A stretch of 64,000 nt of DNA from Ziziphus jujuba (GCF_031755915.1 NC_083387.1:2508501-2572500), one strand, 5' to 3'; positions 12,327 to 24,668 are shown, numbered from the stretch's first letter. A program made the numbers and translations. The notes: a model not told the origin generated them from the letters alone.

Positions 12327-12782
12327 ATGGACATGAAGAAGAAGGTGGTGGATGTGTCTACTTTCTTGCTCTTTGAAGCCACTGGTGATTCTGATGAGGC
12401 TGATAGCAATTGTGTCGACTCCACCATGGTTGATCGTGATGCAGATCACTGTGACATTGTGATGGGTGAAGATGATGCTGAATCATGCAGCTGGGATTTA
12501 TCTGATGCCCCCACTGTACTTGATCATGAGCTGATCAACGGTGGTGATCGTGTTGAAGAATACGTTTATGATGATGATGGTCGTCATAGGGAAGAAGAAG
12601 AACAAGAAGATGATGATGATGATGATGATGTAGTGAAACCAGTTTATCAAGCATGGGGTGGTAATAATAATCGTCTAAACCACCAGAAATCCTGTGTTTC
12701 TGTGGATTCGACTCGGGAATTCGAGTTGTTAAACGAGATGGAGAAGAACAGGATATTCTGGGAGACTTGCTTGGCATCTTAG
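12327..12782 (+). CDS. Intronless acidic plant protein of unknown function
   Basis: A 151-aa single-exon frame. The N-terminus MDMKKKVVDVSTFLLFEATG is followed by an Asp/Glu-rich, Cys/His-containing middle, a near-continuous acidic block (about residues 86-101, seven Asp in a row) and a C-terminus with Leu-rich and aromatic residues ending NRIFWETCLAS. I do not recognise a named family. Small plant proteins with an acidic body and a final F-W-x-x-C-L-A-S-like tail are familiar as uncharacterised ones, so this is probably a real gene. Supporting points are the non-repetitive conserved-looking ends and a TATA box at 12207. The GA(T/C)n acidic stretch also makes a His-rich antisense frame (12535-12849), which is a shadow. 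A second Met at 12333 could also start translation. No signal peptide or membrane segment is seen; it could be nuclear or cytosolic. Confidence 0.62.
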   Translation: MDMKKKVVDVSTFLLFEATGDSDEADSNCVDSTMVDRDADHCDIVMGEDDAESCSWDLSDAPTVLDHELINGGDRVEEYVYDDDGRHREEEEQEDDDDDDDVVKPVYQAWGGNNNRLNHQKSCVSVDSTREFELLNEMEKNRIFWETCLAS

Positions 12783-13870
12783 AAAGTCTATCCGATACTT
12801 GCAATTGGGAGAAGGAATAAACTTCTTGTTCCTCTTTTTCTTTGGCCAAGCAAACTTCCCTTTTTTAGATTTTTTTTTTTTTTTTTTCGTTTTTGGGTTT
12901 TGAAAAAAAAAATGGTGGTTGGGCAGTGAAAAATGTCAAATATATATATATATCACGGTATAGATGCTGACAATTGTAAATAACAGTTTTTCTGAATGAT
13001 ACTATGAACTTTTTTTTTTTTTTTTTTAAAAAAAAAAATTATGCAGTGGATTTGTGCTTTTATATCTCTTTGATTGGAATTGAAAGAATGGAATATGCTG
13101 TTTTTTTTTTCTTTCTGGGTACAGGTACATATTAGTTGGTTCTGATTCCCTTGGAATCAATCACAGTATCTTAGATTTAAGCAATGGGAGTCAAATTTAT
13201 TTTACTTGGCAAAATGCAGGGTAGGCAGTTTCAGAAACTCTTTTTCGTGGCCTATGCGTTTTTGGATTTTAAGAATCTGCTTGGTAATGTACTCTTTTTA
13301 GCTACAAGTGGATTTGAAAAATGCAATAGTCCAGCAGTGATTAGCATTAAGACCACCAGGTTCCACTATCCATCTTGATGATAGAATAAACCCATTAATG
13401 TAAGCTAGCAATGCGTTAAAAACACATGCTTTGTTAAAACGATTTTCTTTCAATAAATGATTTAAAATATTCATTATAGTCAATAAAGTAATTTATGTTA
13501 TCACTTAACGTGCATCACAAATCTCTCCTGAAAATATAAATAATGATGAAAACTCTTGGATGGATGGGATTTTTTCCTGCATATATTATGTTGTGCAATA
13601 TCTATTTATATTATGCAACTTTTGATGTATATATAGCACTAATCAAATCCAAGAAAATCTTTTACTGTATTGTTCTGTGCGGTCTTTTCCATGCCGGTAA
13701 ACAGCACGATCAGTTAAGAGTGCTTTGATCTCTAACCAACCATATAGAAAAAGCACATCTTTAAAAATGAGAAGAAAATTAGAACCAATATTGAGTTACT
13801 TCGTGAAAAACTGTGATTATGAGCATTAGAATTGAAATACAATCAAGCACTCCACTCAATTCGAGAGATC
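12783..13870. other. 3' UTR of the acidic-protein gene and intergenic sequence
   Basis: No coding region. The first part, up to roughly 13050, is probably 3' UTR and includes an (AT)n run at 12942-12952 and T/A tracts. The rest separates this gene from the convergent RopGAP gene. Confidence 0.5.
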
Positions 13871-14236
13871 ATGCTAGTCAAGCACAGTACACAAACACTA
13901 TCCTAAGACTTCACAAACATTCCATAAAATGGTAATGGAACCAAGACTTTGACAATAATTCATTACAATCTGAAATGTCAAAGGTTAGAAATCCTTTCTA
14001 CAGCTGAACACAGATAATCATCATCATCAATCACAACCTTCAGCCTAAAGCTGAATCCTGACTCTCTCTCACAAGCCACAATCAAAAATCACAAACAAAC
14101 GTTCCGAAGATCAGTTTAATAAGCTACTTGCAGGGGCATCATATTAATTTACAGAAGCAAACATGACTATAGAGAGCAAACCAAAATTACGGAGCTAAGC
14201 ATTCTCCATATCACTTTGGAGAAGAAAATGTCCAGA

Positions 14237-16522
14237 TCAGATAGATTCATTAGATGAAAATAATGGAACTGGTGAAATAGACTCCACAAATCTGTTCATC
14301 TCCTTGTCTTTCATTTTTGCACATTCTATTGAGGGGCTCTCTGTATGAACATTCTTTCCCATGGTTACCAGACTTTTGCCTGAGTAGGCTTCCCCATCAC
14401 TTGTACTTAATGCAGAATTTCCATCTTTGCTGTCAGAAAATGATATGCCAGACTCCACTTTGCTGCCTGAGCAACATCGAGGACTCATACACTCCTCCTC
14501 TTGCAAATCACCAGCAGAATGATCCATAAAGCTATTTGTGACAGTTTTGTCTCCATCCAATTGCCTTAAAAAGCTTTCTTCTATTTCAGTGAGTGATTGA
14601 ACTTCATCATCATTGCCATCGCCATCACCATCTTTATTTTCATCTTCAGCTTCATCTTCGTCTTCACTGCAATCTTCACTGCCATGGCTGTAATGGGCAT
14701 TGTCATCATAATCTGATGCTTGCTCTTGAAATTCACTGCTGGTATCCATCTCTTGCTGACTATCAAAATCTTCATCAGTTTGATGATCAGATGAACAAGA
14801 AGACATTGGTGAATATCCTCCAGTTGCATTCTCCTCGCGTTCTCTCACCGTTTTCGTGATAAGGGTCTTGAGCAAATTCATTACTTGAACCGCATGCATC
14901 AGTGCCGTCAATGGATCAGACATCTGAACAGGAAAAGAAAACAAAAGAATCGAGTCAATCAATCATTAGCATTTTTATTTAAGTTGTATTAGCAAACAGC
15001 AGAGAATTCTCTGCTATTTACACACCTGAGTCATGTTGGGAGCAAAAACCATGGCAATATTTCTTGCATTCATTTTGTTGGCTTCCTCTTCCTCAACAAC
15101 ATCAGCCATAAGATCAATAGCCCAGTTAAGTAATGCAGCCTCGGTAGGCTTTAGTTGCTTCACGAGCTCAACGGATTCTTCTTCTGTGTTGCATTGTAGT
15201 ACTTGTTCAGGGGAAAGTCCATCTAGCACCCCTGAAGGAAGCTCACGAAACCAGGCCTTAATTAGACCTGCTAAACAATGGACGTCAATATCATCGGGCA
15301 CAATTCCTCTGTTCAACTGGTCTCTTACATGCTCCTCTTGGCTGTTTTCCGGGTTTATCCGGAATATACCTTCTTTCTGCAAAGCATTTGAATACGAAAA
15401 CCAAAACTCGCTCAGAAACAAAAGCCAAAAACAAGTAGTTACAGTGACACAGAAAATAATAGTGCTAATTTTTATAGGTAACTTTACCTTCAATCCTCCT
15501 TGTGAGTATAGCCGCTCTTGCATCAGGAGGAGAATGGTAGGTACACTGTTCCCTTTAGAATCATATGAACATTGCATTGATTCTGCTGAGACGCCAAAGA
15601 CGCTTGCACTATAAAAGGAACAGACAATTCGCAAATTATACTCATACAAAGAAATAAGTTGATGGATATGCAGCAATATAGGAAAAGTCCGAAATTTAAG
15701 GCATATTATCCCTTTAAGACCTTAAATGGAACATCCGATGTCCTAAAAGAGTTCCAATCTAACATCAAACACATGAATCGTAGTGACAAATGGACACTAG
15801 ACTTGGGGAAGCCTAAGGTTCATCTATTCACTTATATGTGATACAAATGTTATTCCCATCAAGGGGTGTCATATGAAACAATATCTCCCTCCTCTTTCTC
15901 AGCAACCAAACGGTGGTTAAGAGTTTTACAAACATGAAATCCCAAACGAATTCCACATCATTATAGTTCATAAAGCTAAATCTCAGCTCACATGCTGTTC
16001 TTTCTGAGCTCAAACGATGTCTCCCTCACAGACCCACCCGCATTTACCAAAAAAAGAAAAAAGTAGCTTTCTAGTCTCTAGATCTAAAAGTACACAGAAT
16101 AAAGGTTACACATCGATAAAATTTAAGCAAAACCCACATCAAATTTCATAAATTTTAGGGTAACCAGAAGACAGAAACAGGAACTTTTCTCACCTCGCAC
16201 TGGGAACTCGACCAGGAATCTCAACCTCGAACTCAACAGGAAGACCCAGAAATCCATTGAAGCGGTCAAATGTGACATGGGTTATGTGGCGAACATTTGT
16301 TGGCCATCCGATTTCCATGTGATGAACGGTGGAGATAACATCTTCCCCTCTATCAACTCTGCAGGCAACCATGGATTTCCTCAGAGCAGCGACGAGAAAA
16401 GTCAGCAGTGGAAGCTGGTTTTGCTCTTCATCCGAGCTTTTGGCTCCCTTGTTAGCTCCTTTACCAGAAGAAGCTCCACCACCACATCCTCCTCCTCTAG
16501 TCACCATTACAGGACCTGTCAT
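14237..16522 (-). CDS. ROPGAP: Rho-of-plants GTPase-activating protein with CRIB and RhoGAP domains
   Basis: Four coding exons on the minus strand: 16522-16194, 15608-15488, 15376-15026, 14923-14237. They total 1488 nt (495 aa) and all introns are GT-AG. The protein starts with a Gly/Lys-rich leader, then a CRIB motif at about residues 71-91 (IGWPTNVRHITHVTFDRFNG) that recruits active ROP GTPases. A RhoGAP domain follows at about 112-290, with the catalytic arginine finger in KEGIFRIN (R156) and the block MNARNIAMVFAPNM. The C-terminal 200 residues are rich in Ser, Asp and Glu. CRIB plus RhoGAP in one protein is specific to plant RopGAPs, which speed GTP hydrolysis on ROPs at the plasma membrane in polar growth and low-oxygen signalling. 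The start ATG at 16522 opens the exon carrying the conserved PLLTFLVAALRKS segment. Context next to BRN1 suggests the Arabidopsis ROPGAP2 orthologue, but the number is not certain. Confidence 0.94.
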
Positions 16523-16589
16523 TTCTCTCTCTATCTCTTTCTAGCTCTTTGGAGTAGAATATCTTTGTCTGTCTGAGAAAATCTAGTCC

Positions 16590-16624
16590 TCTCTCTCTTT
16601 TGGGTTTCTCTCTCTCTCTCTCTA
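16590..16624 (-). repeat. CT/GA tract in the RopGAP leader
   Basis: A CT-rich run on the plus strand (GA-rich in gene orientation) 70-100 nt upstream of the RopGAP start codon. It is probably part of the core promoter or 5' UTR, like the GA tract before the BRN1-like gene. Confidence 0.6.
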
Positions 16625-16939
16625 AGACTTGGAGTATTGTGGAAGAGAGAGATTTTTCAAAATTTCAGTGGTGAGGATTTTGCTTTGGTTTTAATGGTTT
16701 TTGGTTTGTTGCATTGAAGAGACCGTTTGGGTTTTTGAAGTTCGAAGCCTCTTTCCAAAGTTCAAACGGCCACCCGTTTCAAATTCTTCTTTTTAAGAGC
16801 TTACTTTATCCACAGTGTCGACTATTTCACCTCCTACTTCACAAGAATAACGTTAATGCCACTGTAATTTGCCTGGCTGTAATGCCCAGTAATATTGCAT
16901 CATGGCCAATTATGGCCCTCATGGATGGATAGGTAAAAA

Positions 16940-19595
16940 AATCCAGATAAATAAAATAAATTTTCTTCAATCTAATTAATGTAATTTAATTCCACTAGTT
17001 TTGGATCATGATGATTTCAAAAAACAAAAAAAACAAAAAAGTTTGGTTCATGATTGTTTTTATTCTTTCATTGACGATTAAGGATCTAAGATCAAAAAAA
17101 AATTATGCATAAATGGAACAAACCGAATCATAATCAATTACATACTTTTTAGGGGAAAAAAATGTTGTTACATTTAATATAATTATTTGTCTTTATTGTT
17201 TTAACGCTGGTTTTAGTTAGAACTTCAAATCTTTATAAAATTCTGCATTTAGTATTGCAAAATTAAAATTATATCTTAAAATTCTAAAGAAGGAAATGGA
17301 AAAAAAATGACCAAAAAAGCAAAACCAGTTATTCTGCAATTGGTCTTTTTTTCCTTTTTTTTTTTTTTTGCATGATGAAGTAAAAAATTCTTTCAAAGAA
17401 AATTGTTGGAATAAAGAAATCGGGATTTGGAATTGCTATTTGATGGTTAAACCGGTTTGAATAGATTATGATATCAATCCAATAATATTAATTTGGTTAA
17501 GAAATATATAATAAAAAACGGAAGAAACGCTAATTCTCACCCCCAATGAAGTCAAGTATTTTGATAGAAAACCAAAAATAATAAAAATAAAAATAAAAAT
17601 GAAGTATGCGCTAGACCAAAATAAGGACACCATACTCACATGAGGATCAACTTGGAAAGAAAAGAACTATGAATAGATATCATTTTCAAGAAATTCCACG
17701 AGACATAACTTTTTTTCATTGGAAAATAAAGCAAATTTGGAATTATTTTATTGGTCCCAACTTCGAAATATTTCCAATATCACGAGGAGTCCTATTATGT
17801 CCTTTGCGTGATTAAAGGAAATTAACAAGAAGCCAAAAAAAAAAAAAAAATCCATACCTTTTTTTTTTAATAATATTAGAATATATGGCATTTTATTGTT
17901 TCCAAAATATTTGTCATTTTGTATAGAAACATTGGGTCCCTTTGCATCCTATTTTCTCTTATAGAACCGTACGGTGGTATTTCCGATGAAAAACATAAGA
18001 ATTTCTGCATGATTTGGATCCACCAATGACCTTTAAAGTTTGGATTCTAGAAGTGGCTAGCTACAGACTGCTCACTCATAATGGAAAATTTTTCTAATGA
18101 GTAAATATTATATTGACACTTACTCTTTTATTTGATGTTTAATATATACTTATTTTTTAATTAAAATAATGAATATATATACATATAACTTATTCAAAAC
18201 TAAAAATTTATATGTTTACGCCAAAAAAAAAAAAAAACTGAAAATTTATATGGAAAATGAATCTGTTCCATGTTAATAATTAAATGGGAAAAAAAAAGGT
18301 CATGTTACCTATAAATGTTGTCCCTTCTTGTCACTGTTTTATAGTTTATTTTTCGATGTTATTTAATGAAGTAGAAACCATCAGATTACCAATATTATAT
18401 TTATAAAAATAAAGAAAATATAGAACGATTAAAAAAATTACGGAAGCAGAAAAAAAAAAAAGAGACGTTTATTTTCTAAATGTATAAAAGTAACAATAAT
18501 AATAACAAATAAAAATGGGCGTGATATGTTTTTTTTTTTTTTTTTTTGGATGAAATGGGTGTCATATGTTGGTCCGAACATGTGAGTGTTAAGATGGAAT
18601 GAAAAACCAAATACAACCTTGAAAAGGAAAACGAGGGCCACGTGTAGGAAAACAAGGGGAAGGAGCGGACCAGATTGAATCTCTGTCCTGTGTTTGAGTA
18701 ATCGTGTGGGACCCACAATAGTATGGGATTCTACGTATATCCCTCCAAAATGATCCTGTTCGAATTTCAAAATTATTATCGTTAGGCTTCTTTCTTCATG
18801 ATTCATGCCTTTTTTTTCACACTTCCCTTCCGGCCCTCCCACATTTTTACACTGGCCACTCTTTCTCTTACGTACACTGCGTTTGCTAGCCGTTAGATTG
18901 CTAAGCCACTTTCAAATTTATTTCTTTAAATTTTAACCCCCTTTAATTTTAATTTAAAAAAAATAATAAAAATAGAAAGCTTTTGTTTTTGCTCAGCCTG
19001 TTTGTTAGGAGCACTGATTCAATCATTCAAATAGATGGATCTAATGTTGAAAATAATAATAATAATAATAACAATACAACATAGATCTGATATCTTAGCA
19101 AATAAAATAATGGAGAAAAAAAAAATCAATGGGATGCAAGATATATCATATAATATATGAGTTGATGGACCAATATAACATGATTGTGACAGAGATTTTG
19201 TTGTCCCCATTAGATGTTCATCCGGCATCCCCATTTATTTTTTGCTCTTCCATTATAATATAAAATCGATTTGAAATCTTTTTCTAAATCTTACTAAAGT
19301 TAACATCACACTGCATTGTTTATCAGTTATTCAATGCATTTAGTCACCACATCAATATACCATACCATATTATTTTTTATCGCTAATGATGCAAGCTGTT
19401 ACCCCTATAAAATTACTCGTAATTAAACTTGCTTTAATGGGGTCCCGCTATAAGTTGGTACCTATAATTCTTAAGGTTGATTTTTCATTATTGCATTAAT
19501 TGATGAATTCTATGTCAAGATTTGAGAGTAGTATTATTGCAAAAAAATTAAAAATAAAAAATAAAAAATATAGTTGAGTATAGTGAGCTTAAAAT
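16940..19595. other. AT-rich spacer, no gene seen
   Basis: About 2.7 kb between the RopGAP promoter and the LINE fragment. It has A/T tracts and short low-complexity frames but no recognisable protein or RNA gene on either strand. Confidence 0.6.
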
Positions 19596-19617
19596 TGAAT
19601 CCACTCGGGGAATGCTA

Positions 19618-19856
19618 GCTGTATCCTAGCAGAAGTTTGGGGTCTTTTTCATGGGCTGTAAATAGCTCGAAGAATGATATTCAAGAAGATTATTATGGAG
19701 ATAGATTCAACTATCGTCATTGATTGGATTAATGATGATGTGGATGTCAGGCATCCCTGTTATGATGGTATCATGAAAAGGATGCAAGGAGCTCATGAGA
19801 AAGGATTGAGAATTGGTAGCTATTTATGTCAATGGGAAATGCAAAAAAATTGTTAG
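19618..19856 (+). mobile_element. LINE RNase H domain fragment (solo remnant)
   Basis: Translation in one frame gives an RNase H (RVT_3-type) stretch: CILAEVWGLFHGL, one in-frame TAA (19660-19662), then an I-A-R-R segment and MEIDSTIVIDWIND. The AE and xxDS catalytic-type motifs typical of the C-terminal RNase H of plant LINEs are visible. No reverse transcriptase or endonuclease sequence flanks it, so this is a broken 3' remnant. It is independent of the longer LINE near 58.8-63.3 kb. It could instead be a domesticated RNase H-like exon, but the internal stop and lack of flanking exons argue against that. Confidence 0.72.
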
Positions 19857-19989
19857 TTGGTTGTCTAATTTGAGTATATATTTTTTTTTCTAGGTGTTTA
19901 ATTTTTACTATAGGAAATGAAAAAGTATTACATGTAATTACTATTAAATTATATTATCTATATTTTTTAAAATTATCATGTGTGATATA

Positions 19990-20157
19990 AATTTAATAAT
20001 TTATAATTATGTGCAATATTATGCGATAATAAATCAAAATTTGTAAATTCTACATAAATATTATTACATGTTCAATTTAATAACTTATAATTATGTATAA
20101 TATTACACAATAATAAATCAAAGTTTGTAGATTCTACATAAATATTATTGCATGTTA
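19990..20157. repeat. Tandem duplication, two 84-bp AT-rich units
   Basis: Units at 19990-20073 and 20074-20157 share the same order of blocks (AATTTAATAA..., AATAAATCAAA.TTTGTA, ATTCTACATAAATATTATT). They differ at a handful of positions, so I estimate roughly 90% identity by eye. It lies directly downstream of the LINE fragment. No coding potential. Confidence 0.8.
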
Positions 20158-21285
20158 AATAATAAATAATTTATTATATCATATTACCCATATAACAATT
20201 CCATACAAAAATCTTTTCAATAGAATCCTTATTATTTTATTGTTTAGTTTGAGTTTGCTCTTCCCGTGAAATTTTTTTGTAGTTATGGCTTTTTTGGGGG
20301 GCTTGAACTCCCATTTTCACATAAATAAATAATTAAAATTCCACTATAAATGTTTTCCATCCATTTCATTTTTTTTTAAATGGAACCTTGTCTTTATTTG
20401 TAAGGAACCAAAACCAATAAGTTGAAGAATTAAGATTTTATTAGGATAACTTTTGCTTCTATTTATTTAAAACTTTAGCTTATTGGAAAAGCTTTTCTAA
20501 TAAACTACTCTTTAGTAGATTTGATTCACAGCATGTTAAATATGATATAAATATCAATAAACAACTATTGCACCTAAAACTTAATACCAAAAGAGAAAAA
20601 AAAAAAAAAAACTTATAATTACATTGGTTTCACATCAGCAATGCTATAAATTCATGTACCTTCTATAATGATATATCTTTTGTGTCTAACGGTTTATTAT
20701 TTCAAACAATCCGTCGTCAACAAATGAAGCTTCGAAATCCTTAAATCAATTATCAAAAGCTTAAAGGACAATTGAAGTGTTTGAATTATTGGATAGTTTC
20801 GTATTCTTAAAGCAAAATTAAAATTTTGATTAAAAGACTTTAAATTTGGACCCATTAAAAAAGATCTTTTTTAGGTAAAAGGACCCGTAAAAGAGTTGGT
20901 ACCCTATTGGGTATCCAATTTCAAACCCAAAACGAAACAACTTGTCTAATGGATCAAACGGGTTCGCACTAAAAGCCCAATTGGATACAACAACTAGGTT
21001 TTCAAATCCAAAACCCATTACGATAAGGAAACTAGTCCAAGTGAAGTAGTTTCACTTCAAGAAGAAGTAACTTGAAATCCCCTGAAACTCTTTTTTTAAC
21101 TCTACATCTTTCCCCTTCCCCAAGTTTTTAATAAATTCCAGAGCCATCTTTCCCAGTCTCCAATCCAACTCCAAGAACCAGATTACTACTTTATTCCTTC
21201 GATTTCTTTTTATTTCATTATTCATTGAGCTCTCCAATTTTCTGTAGGTTTTTAGAATCAGTTTTCCAATTGTTGCAGAGCGAAG
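20158..21285. other. Intergenic and promoter region of the NPL4-like gene
   Basis: No coding region. The AT-rich left part gives way after about 20870 to a less AT-rich segment with GCCCA/CCCAATTGG motifs, typical of plant housekeeping promoters, leading into the NPL4-like start codon at 21286. Confidence 0.5.
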
Positions 21286-23718
21286 ATGATGCTCAGAATT
21301 CGAAGCAGAGACGGTCTCGAGCGAGTCACCGTAGACAACCCGCACATCACAGTTGCTCAACTCAAATCGCTAATTCAGTCCCAGCTCCAAATCCCTTTCC
21401 ACAATCAAACCCTCTCTACCAACCAAAACCTCCTTTTGGCCAAAACCCATGACGAAATTTCCCGCTTTACCGACATGTCCGACCCAAATACCCTTCTCTC
21501 CTCTCTCAATCTGTCTCACGGGTCTATTGTATTCCTTTACTACGACGGCGAGCGAACTGTTGCTGGACCGCCTGTTAACCCTTCTGGGTCTTTCGGTCGC
21601 AAGATGACCATGGACGATCTTATTGCCAAGCAGATGAGGATCACACGCCAAGAAAATCCACATTGCGAATTGGTCTCGTTCGATCGCGATTGCGCCAATG
21701 TGTTTCAGCATTATGTGAATGAAACGCTCGTTTTTGCGGTCAAACGTGGTGGGTTTATGTATGGAACGGTGTCGGAGGTGGGAAAAGTGGAGGTGGATTT
21801 CATATATGAGCCGCCTCAGCAAGGGACTGAAGAAAATTTACTCCTTTTGAGAGACCCAGATGAGGAAAAGTTGGTGGAAGCCATTGCTGTTGGGTTGGGG
21901 ATGAGGAAAGTTGGGTTTATATTCACGCAGACCATTAGTCAGGATAAGAAAGATTACACCTTGTCTAATAGGGAAGTTCTTCAGGCTGCGGAGCTCCATG
22001 CTGAGAGCGGATTGAAGGAGTGGGTGACTGCTGTGGTGAAGTTGGAGGTGAATGAAGATGGTAATGCTGATGTGCATTTTGAGGCGTTTCAGATGAGTGA
22101 TATGTGCATTAGGTTGTTTAAGGAAGGTTGGTTTGAGACGGAGATTGGTGAGGATGTTGATCCCAAGCTGTCAAAAATGAAGAAAGATGTTGTTGTTGGA
22201 GTCAAGGATACCAGAGAAGTAGATAATGATTTTTTCTTGGTGTTGGTCAAGATTTTTGATCACCAGGTATGTTTCTCTAGTTTATTTTGTTCATCTTTTA
22301 TACTTGCATTATTTTCTTTCTCTTTCTTATAACTATGTGAATTAGGTTGTTCTTATACTCAGTTTGATCATGTTACATTGCTTCCTAGATTGTGTTCGTT
22401 GATTCATTAACTAAAGGAGAAATACCTTACTTTCTCTGATTAATGGCCTTGAGTTTTTATGTTGATACTAACAATCAACCAATCAATAAGTAGTAATACT
22501 TTCATATTAGGAGAAGCCCTTATTTATCCAGTTGTTTTCTCATACATCATTACATATCTGGGCCTATTTATTAGTATTTTTTACTTGCCAAAGTTAGAGA
22601 TTGATTTTGCCTTTTGAAGCCAGTGCTTTGTAGCTACTTGTGGTTAATGAATTCTTGGTGATACAAGATGTTCATCGCTTTGTGGGTCAAACATTTTACT
22701 TGCAATTTGGAGACCATTCATGTGAAGAGTGATAGAAGCCCCTTGGAAACTGTAGTTATATGGTTGTATGAAAGGCCAATCTGGCTTCGGGATTTACTAG
22801 AAAAATTTGAGAGACTAGCCTACTGCCTAGGTTTAAGAGGGGACTGGATTGAGGACTCTGTAGCACAAAGGCGAACTCCTAAGTCTATCAAGAAACCTGC
22901 CACGTGATAGCTGAAAAAACTTGTGCTTTGGATTCACATTCTTGGGCCATGTATCATTATGCTTTTCTGCATGTTAGGTGTGTGTATCATGATGGCAGGC
23001 ATTTGAGGGCACTGGCTGGTTTCTGATGGTTAGGGAAGTTGCTAGAATAGATAGCCGTGCCTGAGCACTTTTGCATAAGCTTTCGTTAGAGTTGTATCAA
23101 TCTGAAGTATTTTGACGAAAGTATCAATCTGATGTATTCAACCATCTTGTTTTGTACTTTATCACCACTTTCTTTAGAATTTTCATTATCCAGATCTCTG
23201 CTTTGGATATTTAAGCATTAAGTTGATTTTTCACGGCCACTTTTTGATTTAGATGTTCAACAATGGCAAGATGCAACTAGGAGTGATGGTTGTGTGTTTT
23301 TTCCTATAGAATTTTTGCGGAAAATTTTCTTTTCTGCATAAATGTTTGTGCATACCATATTCTGCGTGTATAAATTTATGACCTTATTGTTTACTTTGCG
23401 TTTTTGCATTGCAATAAATATTTGCTGTTGTGCTCACATGAACTTGAATTGCAATTGCAGGGCCCACTTTCAGCCACCTTTCCAATTGAGAATCGCATCA
23501 CCCCAGTTACAATGAAGGCACTGAAAAACCATCTTGACCGGGCAAAGAGTCTTCCATTTGTGAAGCGAATTTCAGATTTTCATTTGCTGCTGTTGCTGGC
23601 CAGGTTCTTAGATCTGGGTTCAGATGTTCATGCTTTGGCGGAGTGTGTGCACACACAGACGCCTGTACCTGAAGGCTACCAGCTCTTAATCGAGTCCATG
23701 GCTAATGCTGCTGCTTAA
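21286..23718 (+). CDS. NPL4: NPL4-like protein, ubiquitin-recruiting cofactor of CDC48/p97
   Basis: Two coding exons, 21286-22266 and 23461-23718, total 1239 nt (412 aa), with a GT-AG intron. Residues 1-80 form a ubiquitin-like N-terminal domain (MMLRIRSRDGLERVTV...). It is followed by the NPL4 core, an MPN-like fold with KVEVDFIYEPPQQG, GLGMRKVGFIFTQT and REVLQAAELHAESGL. The C-terminal part lies in exon 2 (LSATFPIENR...). NPL4 pairs with UFD1 to deliver ubiquitylated proteins to the CDC48 AAA-ATPase in ER-associated and chromatin-linked degradation. The length matches plant NPL4-like proteins (about 413 aa), which are shorter than yeast Npl4. I see none of the C4-type zinc fingers of the animal protein. 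Two adjacent Met codons (21286, 21289) could start translation. The SCC3 gene follows on the same strand. Confidence 0.95.
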
Positions 23719-23799
23719 TGTTTCCCTTAATAGCCAGCGACTCAACTTTACCTGTGGTCTTGAGCTAGAAAGTAAAAATAAACAAAAATGAGGCTTTTT

Positions 23800-24640
23800 T
23801 AAATTGTATATTATTTTTATATCAACTATATGAATTAAATTATGTTAACAATATATTTTAGTTAAGTTTATTTTTCTTTCTTTGCTTTGAATGTGGTGAG
23901 AATGTTTGAGTTGATTATGGTTCTTTGTTGTTCTAATACTTGCTTTCGAGGATTTTACTTTTTATTTTTAGCCTTTATGCTTACTATGAATAATGCTGGC
24001 AATATTTTCTTTTCTTTTCCTGAAGGGATATTAATAAACTTTTTATATATTAATATATATATAAAATTATATTTTCACTGGTTTTATTTTGTTAAGTTAA
24101 GACTTGGTTGTCTTCAAATTTTATAATTAAAAAAATAAAAGAAATCTGATGTGTTCAATTACCAATTATTTATATATATATATATATATATTTTAAATAA
24201 GTAAATGTTTTTTTAAATAAATTTAAAAGAAGTAATGTTGAACACATTATTGTTAAAGGCAGGCAAAAACATAATCCCACTAAAATATTTAAATAATATG
24301 CTAATTAAATTTTGTAATATAAATATAACAAAATCATTATAAAAAATAAAATTATTGTTTTTTGGGTGAATGGAAATTAAATTAATAGTACCATATAATA
24401 AAATAAAGTTTTTAAGCTTAATAATAATGCTTATAAAACCAATATATATATATATATATTTTTTTTTTTTTTCTATAAAAAAAATCACCAACATATTTTT
24501 AAAAATTATATTTTGTTTTATTTGGGTTCCGCTTCTAGAGGACGTTTCCACTACCGCTTGGCTCTCTATCAAACCGATAACACCCCGCGCATTCTATGAT
24601 TAGGATCTGTGTGGTCTCATTATTTCTTAAGAATTTTCAT
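23800..24640. other. Spacer between NPL4 and SCC3
   Basis: AT-rich non-coding sequence. The first 100-250 nt are probably NPL4 3' UTR. AT dinucleotide runs lie at 24171-24191 and 24443-24460. No gene is seen. Confidence 0.6.
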
Positions 24641-24668
24641 TTTCATTTTGCTCTTTTTTTTTTTTTTT

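Noticed and set aside
12535..12849. Minus-strand frame rich in His
   Set aside because: It is the antisense shadow of the GAT/GAA-rich acidic gene at 12327-12782.
14593..14859. Plus-strand His/Leu-rich frame
   Set aside because: It is the antisense shadow of the acidic tail exon of the RopGAP gene.
15033..15614. 193-codon plus-strand frame
   Set aside because: It is antisense to RopGAP exons 2-3 and crosses an intron; no independent support.
21370..21822. 150-codon minus-strand frame
   Set aside because: It lies opposite NPL4 exon 1, which has clear homology; the antisense frame has none.
22668..22907. 79-codon frame in the NPL4 intron
   Set aside because: No homology recognised; it lies inside an intron with good splice sites, and NPL4 exons are continuous without it.
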